A stretch of 64,000 nucleotides of DNA from Rhizobium sp. P38BS-XIX. GTDB taxonomy: Bacteria > Pseudomonadota > Alphaproteobacteria > Rhizobiales > Rhizobiaceae. Below the pieces are notes generated by a model. It saw nothing but the letters and a program-made list of their open reading frames with translations. It did not search any database and was not told where the DNA came from. How positions within the stretch are numbered: the first letter of the stretch is position 1; each line of letters begins with the position of its first letter. Position numbers and translations under genes: made by a program. Of the stretch, positions 25,731 through 34,524 are shown in pieces. The stretch is from the NCBI RefSeq assembly GCF_012641435.1, contig NZ_JABAIJ010000003.1:248001-312000 (forward strand), read 5' to 3'.

Positions 25731-26525
25731 TTACGGCATCAACTGGCCGCCGTTGACCTCGATGACCTGGCCGGTGATGTAGCCGGACAATGTCGGAGAC
25801 GCCAGGAACAGGTAAGCACCGACGCAATCCTCGGAGGTGCCGACGAAGCCCATGGGAATGGTCTTGCGCTGAAGTTCCATCTGCTCGTCGTTGGTGTAGC
25901 GCTCATGGAAGGGCGTTGCGATGACGCCTGGCGCGACCGCGTTGACGCGGATCTTGTCGTTGACGAATTCCTTTGCGTGACCATGGGTAATGGTCGAAAC
26001 GAAGCCCTTGGAGGCCGCATAAAGGATCGCGCCATTGCCGCCGCCGTTACGGGCGGCGATCGAGGTGGTGTTGATGATGAAGCCACCCTGCTTCTTGAGA
26101 TGCGGATGGGCAGCCCGCGTTGCCGCAAGCACCGAGCGGGCGTTGAGGTTCATCACGCGCTCATAGTGCTCGTCGGTCATGTCGGCCGTCGGCAGGCGTC
26201 CGAGCATGCCACCGGCGTTGTTGATCAACCCGTCCAGGCCGCCAAGAATGTCGGCTGCTTCATTGACCACGCGTTCGGTCTGGCCATCCTGCGAAACATC
26301 GCCCTGGATCAGATGCACGGTGCCGCCGCCAGCCTTGATTTCGGCCGCGAGCTTTTCCGCGGGTTCGCGGCTTGCGTTGAAATGCAGACCGATCTTCATC
26401 CCCTGCGCTGCAAAGGCGCGGGCAAGCGCCGCCCCGATGCCCGTCGATGCGCCTGTGATCAGCACGCGCTTGCCGTTAAGATCGGGGATGCGGATGGAAG
26501 CAAGGGACTGTGCGAGTTCTGTCAT
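25731..26525 (-). CDS. SDR-family oxidoreductase
   Basis: 264 aa classical SDR. VLITGASTGIGAALARAFAA is the cofactor loop, NNAGGMLG the NNAG motif, and the catalytic Ser and Tyr-Lys are in NTTSIAARNGGGNGAILYAASK; it ends SGYITGQVIEVNGGQLM, typical of 3-ketoacyl-ACP-reductase/glucose-dehydrogenase-like members. The substrate is unknown. Divergent from the sigma-54 activator at 26759, with a 230-bp gap holding both promoters; a functional link is possible but not shown. Confidence 0.87.
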   Translation of the reverse strand: MTELAQSLASIRIPDLNGKRVLITGASTGIGAALARAFAAQGMKIGLHFNASREPAEKLAAEIKAGGGTVHLIQGDVSQDGQTERVVNEAADILGGLDGLINNAGGMLGRLPTADMTDEHYERVMNLNARSVLAATRAAHPHLKKQGGFIINTTSIAARNGGGNGAILYAASKGFVSTITHGHAKEFVNDKIRVNAVAPGVIATPFHERYTNDEQMELQRKTIPMGFVGTSEDCVGAYLFLASPTLSGYITGQVIEVNGGQLMP

Positions 26526-26758
26526 GACGTCTCCTCCTGAACTTCAACAATCATATGACGAAATCGATCCTGTCTTAACAGGCGCCGACACGGCAAGGCA
26601 ATCCGGCAGTGACCGACAAAAAGACGCGGACGTGCGGTCGGAGGCATGCGACTAGGATTTCCGTCGGTGAATGGACAAATCGCAGCCGTTGCGGAGAGAA
26701 GAAGAAAGATTGTTGAGCGGCATCGAATGTGCGACCATGCCTTCGGGAGGAGCGGTCC

Positions 26759-28636
26759 ATGGTGTCGACGTTGTCGCACATTAAGGAGATCGAGCGCGTT
26801 GCCATGGGGGCTACCAGCCCGCGCGACGCGCCCGTGGTGCAGTCTTGGCTGCGCTGCCTCAACGACTACAGGCTTGATCCTGCCGCTGCGCAGGAAGCCT
26901 ACATCGTGCCGGAGATAAAACTGCGCGAGCATCGCGAGCAGGCCGAGGAGCTGATCCGCATCGGCCGGTCCGGTCTCGAACAGCTTTTTGGCCAGGTATC
27001 GGAGCAGAATTACGTCCTGCTCCTGTCGGATGGGCGCGGCGTGACCGTGGATTTCATGGGCGATCCGACCTTCGATAATCAGTTGCGCAAGGCAGGCCTT
27101 TATCTTGGCTCGGAATGGTCTGAGAGCCGGGCAGGGACATGCGCTGTCGGAGCGTGCATCGTCTCCGGCGAGCCGGTGATCATCCACCAGGACGATCACT
27201 TTGACACCAGCCATATCGGGCTGACCTGCACTGCCGCGCCGATCTTCGACACGCTCGGCGATCTGACGGCCGTTCTCGACATCTCCCAGCTCCGCTCCCC
27301 CACGGCAAAGGCCAGCCAGCAGCTGGCGCTTCACCTGGTTGCCTCGACGGCGCGGCGCATCGAGCTTGCCAATCTGATGAGCCGCACCCGCAACGATTGG
27401 GTGTTGCGCCTGGCGCGCTCACCTGAATTCCTCGATGTCGATCCGGATGCCGCCATCGCTCTTGACGGCAGTGGCCGCATCACGGGCATGACGCATGGCG
27501 GCTTCGGAGCGCTGGCGCGTGCGATGAACATGCATGGTATCGTGACGCGACAGTTTATCGGACAGCCGATCGATCGCTTTTTCGATATCGATCTGAACGA
27601 TCTCCCGCAACTCATGCGCGGCCAGCCCAATGGCGATCGTCTGCTGAAGGCAAAGAGCGGGCTTGCCGTCTTTGCCAGCGCCATTGCCCCCGCCACTCAT
27701 CTGCGCCGGATGCCCTCCGCCGATGTTTCCAGGGGCAAGGGCGCCTTCGACAACCTCAGCTTCGGCGACCCAGCCATGGAGCGGCTCCAGACGAAGGCAG
27801 CAAAATTGGCGGGCCGCGAGATTCCCATTCTCATCCAAGGCGAGACCGGCAGCGGAAAGGAATATCTGGCGCGAGCCATTCATGACAGCAGCGGTGGCGC
27901 CGGAAGGTTCGTCGCCGTCAATTGCGCGGCCATTCCCGAGCAGCTGATGGAATCCGAGCTGTTCGGCTATGCGCCGGGTGCCTTTACCGGCGCCAATCAG
28001 AAGGGCAAACGTGGCCTCATCGAGGAGGCGGATGGCGGTACATTGTTCCTGGACGAAATCGGCGACATGCCGCTTCCCCTGCAAAGCCGGCTGCTGCGTG
28101 TCCTCTCGGAAAACGAGGTGCAGCCGATCGGCGCTCTGAAATCCAAGCCGGTACGTCTGCGCATTCTCTCCGCGTCGCATCGTGATCTTGCCGGCCTCGT
28201 CGCGCTTGGCCAATTCAGACAGGATCTTTATTACCGTCTGAATGCGGTCACGCTTGCGTTGCCGCCACTGCGCGAACGGCAGGATCTGCCTGATGTCATC
28301 GATCATCTGCTTGCTCGCATCGGGCGGGAGAATGCACAATTCTACCGGCTTGACGCTGGCGCGCGCGGATTGTTGCTCGAGCATGACTGGCCTGGAAATC
28401 TACGCGAGCTTTTTAATGTGCTGCGCGTGGCTGCCGCACTCTCCGAGGCGGGCGTCATCGGCACGGATTGCCTGCCAGACGACCTGCATGTCGAGCCGTT
28501 ACGACCCCATGCGGAGGAGCAGGATACCGATCTGCACAAGGCTCTCGACGAATGCGGAAACAATGTCTCCGCGCTTGCCCGCAAACTCGGCGTCAACCGC
28601 TCCACGATCCATCGTCGATTGAAGCGCCTCAACTGA
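26759..28636 (+). CDS. AcoR-type sigma-54-dependent transcriptional activator
   Basis: 625 aa from the ATG at 26759 (GGGAGGAG 6 nt upstream). N-terminal GAF-type sensor (about residues 75-190), a linker, then the AAA+ domain: Walker A GETGSGKEYLARAI (about 361), the sigma-54 contact loop GAFTGAN (about 407), Walker B LFLDEIGDMP (about 430). A Fis-type HTH closes the protein (NNVSALARKLGVNRSTIHRR). The layout is that of AcoR/AcxR activators of acetoin or acetone use. An inverted repeat and a -24/-12 promoter follow immediately, so it probably drives the dehydrogenase-monooxygenase pair. Confidence 0.93.
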   Translation: MVSTLSHIKEIERVAMGATSPRDAPVVQSWLRCLNDYRLDPAAAQEAYIVPEIKLREHREQAEELIRIGRSGLEQLFGQVSEQNYVLLLSDGRGVTVDFMGDPTFDNQLRKAGLYLGSEWSESRAGTCAVGACIVSGEPVIIHQDDHFDTSHIGLTCTAAPIFDTLGDLTAVLDISQLRSPTAKASQQLALHLVASTARRIELANLMSRTRNDWVLRLARSPEFLDVDPDAAIALDGSGRITGMTHGGFGALARAMNMHGIVTRQFIGQPIDRFFDIDLNDLPQLMRGQPNGDRLLKAKSGLAVFASAIAPATHLRRMPSADVSRGKGAFDNLSFGDPAMERLQTKAAKLAGREIPILIQGETGSGKEYLARAIHDSSGGAGRFVAVNCAAIPEQLMESELFGYAPGAFTGANQKGKRGLIEEADGGTLFLDEIGDMPLPLQSRLLRVLSENEVQPIGALKSKPVRLRILSASHRDLAGLVALGQFRQDLYYRLNAVTLALPPLRERQDLPDVIDHLLARIGRENAQFYRLDAGARGLLLEHDWPGNLRELFNVLRVAAALSEAGVIGTDCLPDDLHVEPLRPHAEEQDTDLHKALDECGNNVSALARKLGVNRSTIHRRLKRLN

Positions 28637-28642
28637 TGCGCC

Positions 28643-28678
28643 GCATGCAACACCTGTTGCAGGACATGTGTTGCATGC
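28643..28678. promoter_or_regulatory. Putative upstream activator site of the sigma-54 activator
   Basis: An 11-bp perfect inverted repeat, GCATGCAACAC (28643-28653) and GTGTTGCATGC (28668-28678), contains inside it a second palindrome TGCAACA-CC-TGTTGCA (28646-28661). It lies about 70-105 bp before the -24 element, the usual enhancer distance. Known AcoR-type sites are TGTTGC/GCAACA-like. No T-run follows, so a terminator is less likely. Confidence 0.7.
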
Positions 28679-28746
28679 GTGATCTGCGTGGGTTCTGCAC
28701 TTAGACAACTATTTGAAGTAAAAGGCTTTTACGGATTCATGCTGTT

Positions 28747-28762
28747 TGGCACGCGGCTTGCT
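28747..28762 (+). promoter_or_regulatory. Sigma-54 (-24/-12) promoter
   Basis: TGGCACG-CGGC-TTGCT (28747-28762) matches the consensus TGGCAC-N5-TTGC, with GG at 28748-28749 and GC at 28760-28761, exactly 12 bp apart. The expected start site is near 28773, giving a leader of about 27 nt before the ATG at 28800. Confidence 0.85.
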
Positions 28763-28799
28763 GCCTTCTCATTGCTAGAGCATTTGAGGAGGAAACAGG

Positions 28800-29873
28800 A
28801 TGAAAGCTCTCCGCTTCCATGCGGCAAAGGATTTGCGCATCGAGGATATCCCCGCGCCGGCTGAGCCTGGTCCAGGCGAAGTCCTGATCGAAAACCGCTT
28901 TTGCGGTATTTGCGGCACTGATCTGCATGAATATGCCTACGGTCCGATTTTCGTGCCCAAGGAGCCGCACCCGTTTACCAAGGCGCATGGTCCGCAGGTT
29001 CTGGGGCATGAATTCGGCGGCGTGGTCAAGGCCGTCGGCCAAGGTGTAGACCACGTCAAGGTCGGCGATCGTGTTTCCGTGCAGCCGCTGATCATGCCGC
29101 GTGTGGGTGATTATTACGCGGCACGTGGGCTATTCCACCTGAGTTCGCAGCTCGCGCTTGCAGGCCTTTCCTGGCACTCCGGCGGCATGGCGCAGCGAGC
29201 ACTGCTCAACGATTATAACGTACAGCCAATTCCCGACAGCCTCAGCGACGAAGAGGCAGCGCTCATCGAGCCGACGGCCGTCGCCGTCTATGCCTGCGAT
29301 CGCGCCGGCGTGACGGCTGGCAACAGCGTGCTGATTACCGGCGCAGGACCGATCGGTATCCTCACGGCCATGGCCGCCCGAGCGGCCGGCGCGACGCAAC
29401 TCTTCATGTCGGATCCCAACGAGACGCGGCTTGCGCTTGCCCGGGAGGCTCTTGGAGACGTCCGCACCATCAATCCGAAGTCGGAAAAGGTGGCGGATGT
29501 CATTCGCAACGAAACAGAGGGCAACGTTGGCTGCGACATCGCGATCGAATGCGTCGGCAACGAGTATGCGCTGAAGAACTGCGCCGATGCGGTGCGCAAA
29601 CAGGGCGTTGTCGTCCAGACCGGCCTGCACCCCCACGAAAACCCGCTCAACTGGTTCGACGTCACCTTCAAGGATATCGATATCAGGGGTTCCTGGGCCT
29701 ATCCGACGCATTATTGGCCACGCGTCGCCCGGCTGATCGCCAGTGGTCAGATCCCTGCGCGCAAGATCGTCACCAAATTCGTGTCGCTTGGCGATGCTGT
29801 GAAGGAAGGGTTCGACCAGCTGCTCGATCCCGCGGGCAAACACCTGAAAATACTGATCGATCTGTCGCGATAG
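28800..29873 (+). CDS. Zinc-type alcohol dehydrogenase, 2,3-butanediol dehydrogenase-like
   Basis: 357 aa medium-chain dehydrogenase. Catalytic zinc ligands appear in CGICGTDLHEY and GHEFGG, the proton-relay/zinc Glu in EPTAVAVYAC, and the NAD site in VLITGAGPIGILTAMAARAA. Closest style is (R,R)-butanediol dehydrogenase. The cysteine cluster that binds the structural zinc in that family is absent: the lobe reads MPRVGDYYAARGLFHLSSQL. GGAGGAAA precedes the ATG, and a sigma-54 promoter lies 38 bp upstream. With the monooxygenase downstream it suggests oxidation of a secondary alcohol or diol to a ketone, then further attack. Confidence 0.87.
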   Translation: MKALRFHAAKDLRIEDIPAPAEPGPGEVLIENRFCGICGTDLHEYAYGPIFVPKEPHPFTKAHGPQVLGHEFGGVVKAVGQGVDHVKVGDRVSVQPLIMPRVGDYYAARGLFHLSSQLALAGLSWHSGGMAQRALLNDYNVQPIPDSLSDEEAALIEPTAVAVYACDRAGVTAGNSVLITGAGPIGILTAMAARAAGATQLFMSDPNETRLALAREALGDVRTINPKSEKVADVIRNETEGNVGCDIAIECVGNEYALKNCADAVRKQGVVVQTGLHPHENPLNWFDVTFKDIDIRGSWAYPTHYWPRVARLIASGQIPARKIVTKFVSLGDAVKEGFDQLLDPAGKHLKILIDLSR

Positions 29874-29886
29874 GCAATCGATCCAT

Positions 29887-29910
29887 CGGGACGGTTGAGG
29901 AGCCGTCCCG
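29887..29910 (+). promoter_or_regulatory. Intercistronic hairpin between dehydrogenase and monooxygenase
   Basis: CGGGACGG (29887-29894) pairs perfectly with CCGTCCCG (29903-29910) around an 8-nt loop. No T-tract follows and the monooxygenase starts 28 bp later, so read-through with mRNA stabilisation or processing is more likely than termination. Confidence 0.5.
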
Positions 29911-29938
29911 CAATTCTCAAAGAGCAGGAGGAGATGAT

Positions 29939-31738
29939 ATGCTCGATAAGACCCCAACCACGCGCGTCCAGACGCTTCTCGACAAGTTCAGCGAGGTCCT
30001 TGCGGCCGGCCGCATCGATGAGGCCGTGTCCATGTTTGCCGAGGAATGCTATTGGCGCGATCTCGTTTCCTTCACCTGGAATATCAAGACAGTGGAGGGG
30101 CGCGATCAGGTTCGCGACATGCTGCAGAAGCAGCTGGGCACCGCCAAGCCATCGAATTTCCGTGTTGCCGCAGGTGAGGAGGCAACAGAAGCGGGTGGCG
30201 TGCTTGAAAGCTGGATTTCGTTCGAGACCGGCGTGGGACGCGGCTATGGCCTGATACGCTTCAAGAACGGTTTGATCTGGACCCTGCTGACAGCGCTGGT
30301 CGAATTGAAGGGGCATGAGGAGAAGGCGGGATTCACGCGCCCGCTCGGCGCCAAACACGGTCAGAACATCGGTGCAAAGACCTGGAAGGAAGAGCGCGAG
30401 GAGGAGGCCAGAGCGCTCGGATACGAGAATCAGCCCTACGTCGTCGTCATCGGCGGCGGGCAGGGCGGTATCGCGCTCGGCGCTCGCCTGAGGCAGCTTG
30501 GCGTCCCAACGATCATTTTGGAAAAGAACGACAGACCGGGCGATTCCTGGCGCAAGCGCTACAAGTCGCTCTGCCTGCACGATCCGGTCTGGTACGACCA
30601 TCTGCCCTATATCGATTTTCCGAAGAATTGGCCGATCTTCGCACCGAAGGACAAAATCGGCGACTGGCTGGAATTCTATACCAAGGTGATGGAGCTGAAT
30701 TATTGGACCCGTTCCTCGGCAAAATCCGCGACGTGGGATGAAGCGAACAAGGAATGGACCGTTGTCGTCGACCGTGACGGCGAGGAGGTCGTTCTCCGGC
30801 CAAAGCAGCTGGTCTTTGCGACCGGCATGTCCGGCAAGGCCAATATTCCGGATTTCAAGGGCCGCGAGCGGTTCCAGGGAGATCAGCATCACTCTTCGCA
30901 GCATCCCGGTCCGGATGGCTACAAGGGCAAGAAGGTCGTCGTCATCGGTTCGAACAACTCCGCTCACGATATTTGCGCAGCGCTACATGAGGCCGGCGTC
31001 GACGTCACGATGATCCAGCGCTCGACCACCCATATCGTCCGCTCGGAAACGCTCATGGATATCGGGCTCGGCGCGCTCTACTCGGAACAGGCACTGGCCA
31101 ACGGCGTGACCACCGCCAAGGCAGATCTGATCTTCGCATCTCTCCCTTACCGGATCATGCATGAGTTCCAGATCCCGCTTTACGATCAGATGCGCGAGCG
31201 CGATGCCGATTTCTATGCGGCGCTGGAGAAAGCCGGCTTTCAGCTGGATTGGGGCGCGGACGGCTCCGGTCTTTTCATGAAATATCTGCGTCGAGGCTCG
31301 GGCTACTACATCGACATCGGCGCGTCCCAGCTTATCATCGACGGGAAAATCAAACTGCAAGCCGGTCAGGTCGCCGAAATCACGGAAAATTCTGTCAAGC
31401 TTGGCAACGGGCAGGAGGTTCCTGCGGATGTGATCGTCTATGCCACGGGCTATGGTTCGATGAACGGCTGGGTCGCCGATCTGATCGATCAGGAGACCGC
31501 GGATAAGGTTGGCAAGGTCTGGGGGCTGGGCTCGGATACGCCAAAGGACCCCGGCCCGTGGGAAGGCGAACAGCGCAACATGTGGAAGCCGACGCAGCAG
31601 CAGGCGCTCTGGTTCCATGGCGGCAATCTGCACCAGAGCAGGCACTATTCACAGTATCTTTCCTTGCAATTGAAGGCACGCATGGAGGGCATCGAGACGC
31701 CCGTCTATGGCCTGCAATCCGTTCATCACCAGCGCTAA
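29939..31738 (+). CDS. SnoaL-like domain fused to a flavin-containing (Baeyer-Villiger-like) monooxygenase
   Basis: 599 aa from the ATG at 29939 (AGGAGGAG 5 nt upstream). Residues 1-140 form an NTF2/SnoaL-like domain (AGRIDEAVSMFAEECYWRDL). From about 165 comes the FAD Rossmann motif VVVIGGGQGGIALGARLRQL with the trailing acidic residue, then GDSWRKRYKSLCLHDP, and a second nucleotide site VVVIGSNNSAHDICAAL. The Baeyer-Villiger fingerprint FxGxxxHxxxW(P/D) is present as FQGDQHHSSQHP, with His replacing Trp. It likely inserts oxygen using NADPH and FAD. Second gene of the sigma-54-controlled unit. Confidence 0.85.
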   Translation: MLDKTPTTRVQTLLDKFSEVLAAGRIDEAVSMFAEECYWRDLVSFTWNIKTVEGRDQVRDMLQKQLGTAKPSNFRVAAGEEATEAGGVLESWISFETGVGRGYGLIRFKNGLIWTLLTALVELKGHEEKAGFTRPLGAKHGQNIGAKTWKEEREEEARALGYENQPYVVVIGGGQGGIALGARLRQLGVPTIILEKNDRPGDSWRKRYKSLCLHDPVWYDHLPYIDFPKNWPIFAPKDKIGDWLEFYTKVMELNYWTRSSAKSATWDEANKEWTVVVDRDGEEVVLRPKQLVFATGMSGKANIPDFKGRERFQGDQHHSSQHPGPDGYKGKKVVVIGSNNSAHDICAALHEAGVDVTMIQRSTTHIVRSETLMDIGLGALYSEQALANGVTTAKADLIFASLPYRIMHEFQIPLYDQMRERDADFYAALEKAGFQLDWGADGSGLFMKYLRRGSGYYIDIGASQLIIDGKIKLQAGQVAEITENSVKLGNGQEVPADVIVYATGYGSMNGWVADLIDQETADKVGKVWGLGSDTPKDPGPWEGEQRNMWKPTQQQALWFHGGNLHQSRHYSQYLSLQLKARMEGIETPVYGLQSVHHQR

Positions 31739-31781
31739 TCCGTTAGTTGAAAGCGTTTAAGTAATTGAAAAAATTGCAGCC

Positions 31782-31803
31782 CCGGGAATCATATGATTTC
31801 CGG
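31782..31803. promoter_or_regulatory. Palindrome downstream of the monooxygenase gene
   Basis: CCGGGAATCAT (31782-31792) is followed without spacer by ATGATTTCCGG (31793-31803), a 22-bp palindrome with one mismatch. Having no loop, it fits a dimeric regulator site better than a terminator. It lies about 200 bp before the RidA gene; no cognate regulator is evident. Confidence 0.35.
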
Positions 31804-31996
31804 AGCTGTAGCTGTTCGCTAGATGTGGATGGATAGATACGAGGTTAAAGAACGCGACGTCCCCATGGCGAATCAATCTGGCGTGACTGCGCCTTGGCAG
31901 ATATGGAAGAGCGCAGGAGAGTCGCGCGCCCATCCTTTTGAGCCCCCAATGCTGGCGATCGCGGCTATCGATAACCGAGAAAGGCCGGGTAGATCC

Positions 31997-32392
31997 ATGA
32001 GCAAGAACAAGCTGATTCGTTTCGATGTCGCCGATAGTCAGGCTGGCGGCCAGCGCCGCCCCTTCGCCAAGGCCGTCCGCGCCGGTGATTTCGTTTATGT
32101 CTCCGGTCAGGTCCCCACCGTCGATGGCGAGGTGATCGTCGGCAACATCGTGGCGCAGACGGAACAGGTCATCGCCAACATCAAGGACGTGCTTGCCCTT
32201 GCCGACTGCACACTCGAACATGTTGTGAAGGTCAACGTCTGGCTCGATGACGCCCGCGATTTCTCGAGCTTCAATGCGGTGTTCCAGAAGCATTTCATCG
32301 ATCATCCGCCTGCGCGCTCCACCGTTCAGTCGCCGATGATGGTGGATGTGAAGGTCGAGATGGACGTCGTCGCCTATAAGCCGCTCGACTAA
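31997..32392 (+). CDS. RidA/YjgF/UK114-family protein
   Basis: 131 aa from the ATG at 31997. Family signatures: AVRAGDFVYVSGQVPTVDGE, a long helix QTEQVIANIKDVLALADCTL, VVKVNVWLDD and the C-terminal PARSTVQSP motif with the arginine that binds the carboxylate of enamines/imines. RidA deaminates reactive 2-aminoacrylate-type imines in the cytoplasm; some paralogues act in specific catabolic pathways. Open frame extends upstream but without a better start. A strong terminator follows, so it is monocistronic or the end of the preceding unit. Confidence 0.9.
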   Translation: MSKNKLIRFDVADSQAGGQRRPFAKAVRAGDFVYVSGQVPTVDGEVIVGNIVAQTEQVIANIKDVLALADCTLEHVVKVNVWLDDARDFSSFNAVFQKHFIDHPPARSTVQSPMMVDVKVEMDVVAYKPLD

Positions 32393-32463
32393 TCCAGATC
32401 TCTCATTGTGATTGAAAGCTTCACCTGCGCGCCCTGCGCTGATTGGAGCTACTTCCCCTCGCG

Positions 32464-32501
32464 GATTGCGGCGGCTGAAATTATGCCGCCGCAATCTTTT
32501 T
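32464..32501 (+). terminator. Rho-independent terminator after the RidA gene
   Basis: GATTGCGGCGGC (32464-32475) pairs perfectly with GCCGCCGCAATC (32485-32496) around a 9-nt loop and is followed by TTTTT (32497-32501). Confidence 0.92.
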
Positions 32502-32761
32502 CTATTTCCCAGGGTCCGAAGCTGCGCCCATAGACCACGTGCGTTGATTCGAGCGTATGCCGCGTGGGGCAGCGATCATGCCACGTCGTGCCTCTAGGCG
32601 CCGACTTGCCCCTGATCGGCAAAAGCCGACCGCCGCTCTTTCTTTCAAAAATTCCTGATTGCCTGAGATCGCCGTCCCACCAGGACGATGCGTGCGACTG
32701 TGCATCTCATTGCCTGTTGATTTCCAAACAGCGGATTGACGAGGGCGCAAACTCACGATTA

Positions 32762-32774
32762 AATCAATTTGATT
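32762..32774. promoter_or_regulatory. Candidate operator of the GlcNAc-oligosaccharide operon
   Basis: AATCAA-T-TTGATT (32762-32774) is a perfect short palindrome 34 bp before the binding-protein start, with another AATCAA at 32787-32792. It is AT-rich like ROK/NagC-type sites, and a ROK regulator lies at the other end of the cluster. The rest of the 32502-32807 gap shows no gene. Confidence 0.35.
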
Positions 32775-32807
32775 GACTACTCGAAAATCAACGAGAGGGA
32801 ACTGCAA

Positions 32808-34502
32808 ATGGGAATGAAGAAAAGCAGATTGCGTAATTTCCTTTACCGGGCTCCGTGGCTTGCGACTGCGGCGCTTGGCGCCTCGCTGGCATTGGGCACC
32901 GGTGCGGCCATGGCAGCCGAATCCGTGCTGACGATGCACATCGAGGAGCAGACCAGCTGGGTCAGCAACTTCAACCCTTTCGATCTGGCCGGTCGTCGTC
33001 AGAGCACGATGGATTTCATCTACGAGCCGCTCGTCATCTTCAACGCCAATGACGGCGGCAAGCCGGTCTGGCGCCTGGCGACCAGCTACAAGTTCTCCGA
33101 CGATCTGATGTCGATCACCTATGAGCTACGTCCCGGCGTGAAGTGGTCGGATGGCCAGCCGCTGACCTCGGCAGACGTGAAGTACACGATCGACCTGATG
33201 CTGAAGAATCCGGCCGTTGACACCGTTGGCGTCGGCCAGACTGTCGCTTCCGTCGAAGCACCGTCACCAACTGAGGTAACGATCAAGCTCAAGGCGGTGA
33301 ACTCCGAATTCCCGGAATCGCTGGCCGATTTGGCCGTCGTGCCCGAACATATCTGGAAGGACATTGCCGATCCGGTCGCCTTCAAGAACGAAAAGCCTGT
33401 CGGCTCCGGCCCGATGACGGAAGTTCGCCGCTTCACGCCTCAGGTCTACGAGCAGTGCCGCAACCCGAACTACTGGGATGCTGCATCGCTGCATGTAGAT
33501 TGCCTGCGCCTGCCGCAGATTTCGGGCAACGACCAGATGCTGGCGCTGCTGCCGGAAGGCACTGTCGACTGGATCGGCTCGTTCCTGCCGCAGATCGACA
33601 AGACCTTCGTCGCACTTGACCCGCAGCATAACGGCTACTGGCAGCCGCCGGCGGAAACCGTCGCCTTCCAGATGAACTTCAAGTCGACGAATGCTGGCAA
33701 TCTCGAGGCCTTCAAGGATTTGAATTTCCGTCACGCCTTCAGCATGGCGATGGACCGCCAGTCAATGGTCGATATTGCCGGCTTCGGTTATCCGGTCGTC
33801 AACCTTCATGCCAGCGGCCTGCCGCCGCGCTTCGATAGTTGGCGTAACAAGGCGGCCGAAGGCGACAAGGATGCCTTCATGGGCTTCGACACCGAAAAGG
33901 CAAACAAGATCCTCGACGATGCCGGCTACAAGAAGGGAGCTGACGGCTTCCGCACCACGCCGAGCGGCAAGCCGATCTCCTTCCCGATCATCGTTCCGAA
34001 CGGCTGGACCGACTGGATCGACGCCGTGCAGATCGCTGTCGAAGGTCTCCGTGCGGCCGGCATAAATGCCTCGGTCGCCACGCCTGAATACGAACAGTGG
34101 CGCAAGCAGCTTCTCGACGGCAGTTTCGATGTCGTCATGAACTCGCGCGCCGACAGCGCGACGCCGTTCCAGGGCTATTATCAGAGCCTGTCGACGGCCT
34201 ATGCCGGCAAGCTCACGGTCTCTGCGCCGCGTTACTCCAACCCGAAGCTCGACGCGCTCTTCGATCAATATCTGAAGTCGTCTTCCGATGCGGATCACAA
34301 GAAGATCTTCAACGACATCCAGGTTCTGATCGCCGATGATTTCCCGGTCGTTCCCGTCTTCAACGGCCCGACCTGGTACCAGTATTCCAGCAAGCGGTTC
34401 ACCGGTTGGGTCACCGACAAGGATCCGGTCATGAACCCGGAAAACCACGACAACAACCGCATGCGTCTCATGCATCTGCTGCGCCTGAAGCCGGTCCAAT
34501 AA
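32808..34502 (+). CDS. ABC transporter binding protein, SBP_bac_5 (peptide/oligosaccharide) family
   Basis: 564 aa from the ATG at 32808 (GAGAGGGA upstream). A signal peptide ends near LGTGAAMAAESV. The family 5 extracellular binding fold follows: WRLATSYKFSDDLMSITYEL, RPGVKWSDGQPLTSADVKYT, and FRHAFSMAMDRQSM. Family members carry di- and oligopeptides, but also chitobiose or cello-oligosaccharides (the Vibrio chitobiose-binding protein is of this type). The hexosaminidase and ROK gene in the same cluster favour a GlcNAc-containing sugar ligand. First gene of a six-gene unit. Confidence 0.88.
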   Translation: MGMKKSRLRNFLYRAPWLATAALGASLALGTGAAMAAESVLTMHIEEQTSWVSNFNPFDLAGRRQSTMDFIYEPLVIFNANDGGKPVWRLATSYKFSDDLMSITYELRPGVKWSDGQPLTSADVKYTIDLMLKNPAVDTVGVGQTVASVEAPSPTEVTIKLKAVNSEFPESLADLAVVPEHIWKDIADPVAFKNEKPVGSGPMTEVRRFTPQVYEQCRNPNYWDAASLHVDCLRLPQISGNDQMLALLPEGTVDWIGSFLPQIDKTFVALDPQHNGYWQPPAETVAFQMNFKSTNAGNLEAFKDLNFRHAFSMAMDRQSMVDIAGFGYPVVNLHASGLPPRFDSWRNKAAEGDKDAFMGFDTEKANKILDDAGYKKGADGFRTTPSGKPISFPIIVPNGWTDWIDAVQIAVEGLRAAGINASVATPEYEQWRKQLLDGSFDVVMNSRADSATPFQGYYQSLSTAYAGKLTVSAPRYSNPKLDALFDQYLKSSSDADHKKIFNDIQVLIADDFPVVPVFNGPTWYQYSSKRFTGWVTDKDPVMNPENHDNNRMRLMHLLRLKPVQ

Positions 34503-34524
34503 GACCACAGCGAAGGAAGCAGAC

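Noticed and set aside
28643..28678. Reading the inverted repeat after the activator gene as a terminator
   Set aside because: There is no T-run and it lies at enhancer distance from an excellent sigma-54 promoter; an activator site explains it better.
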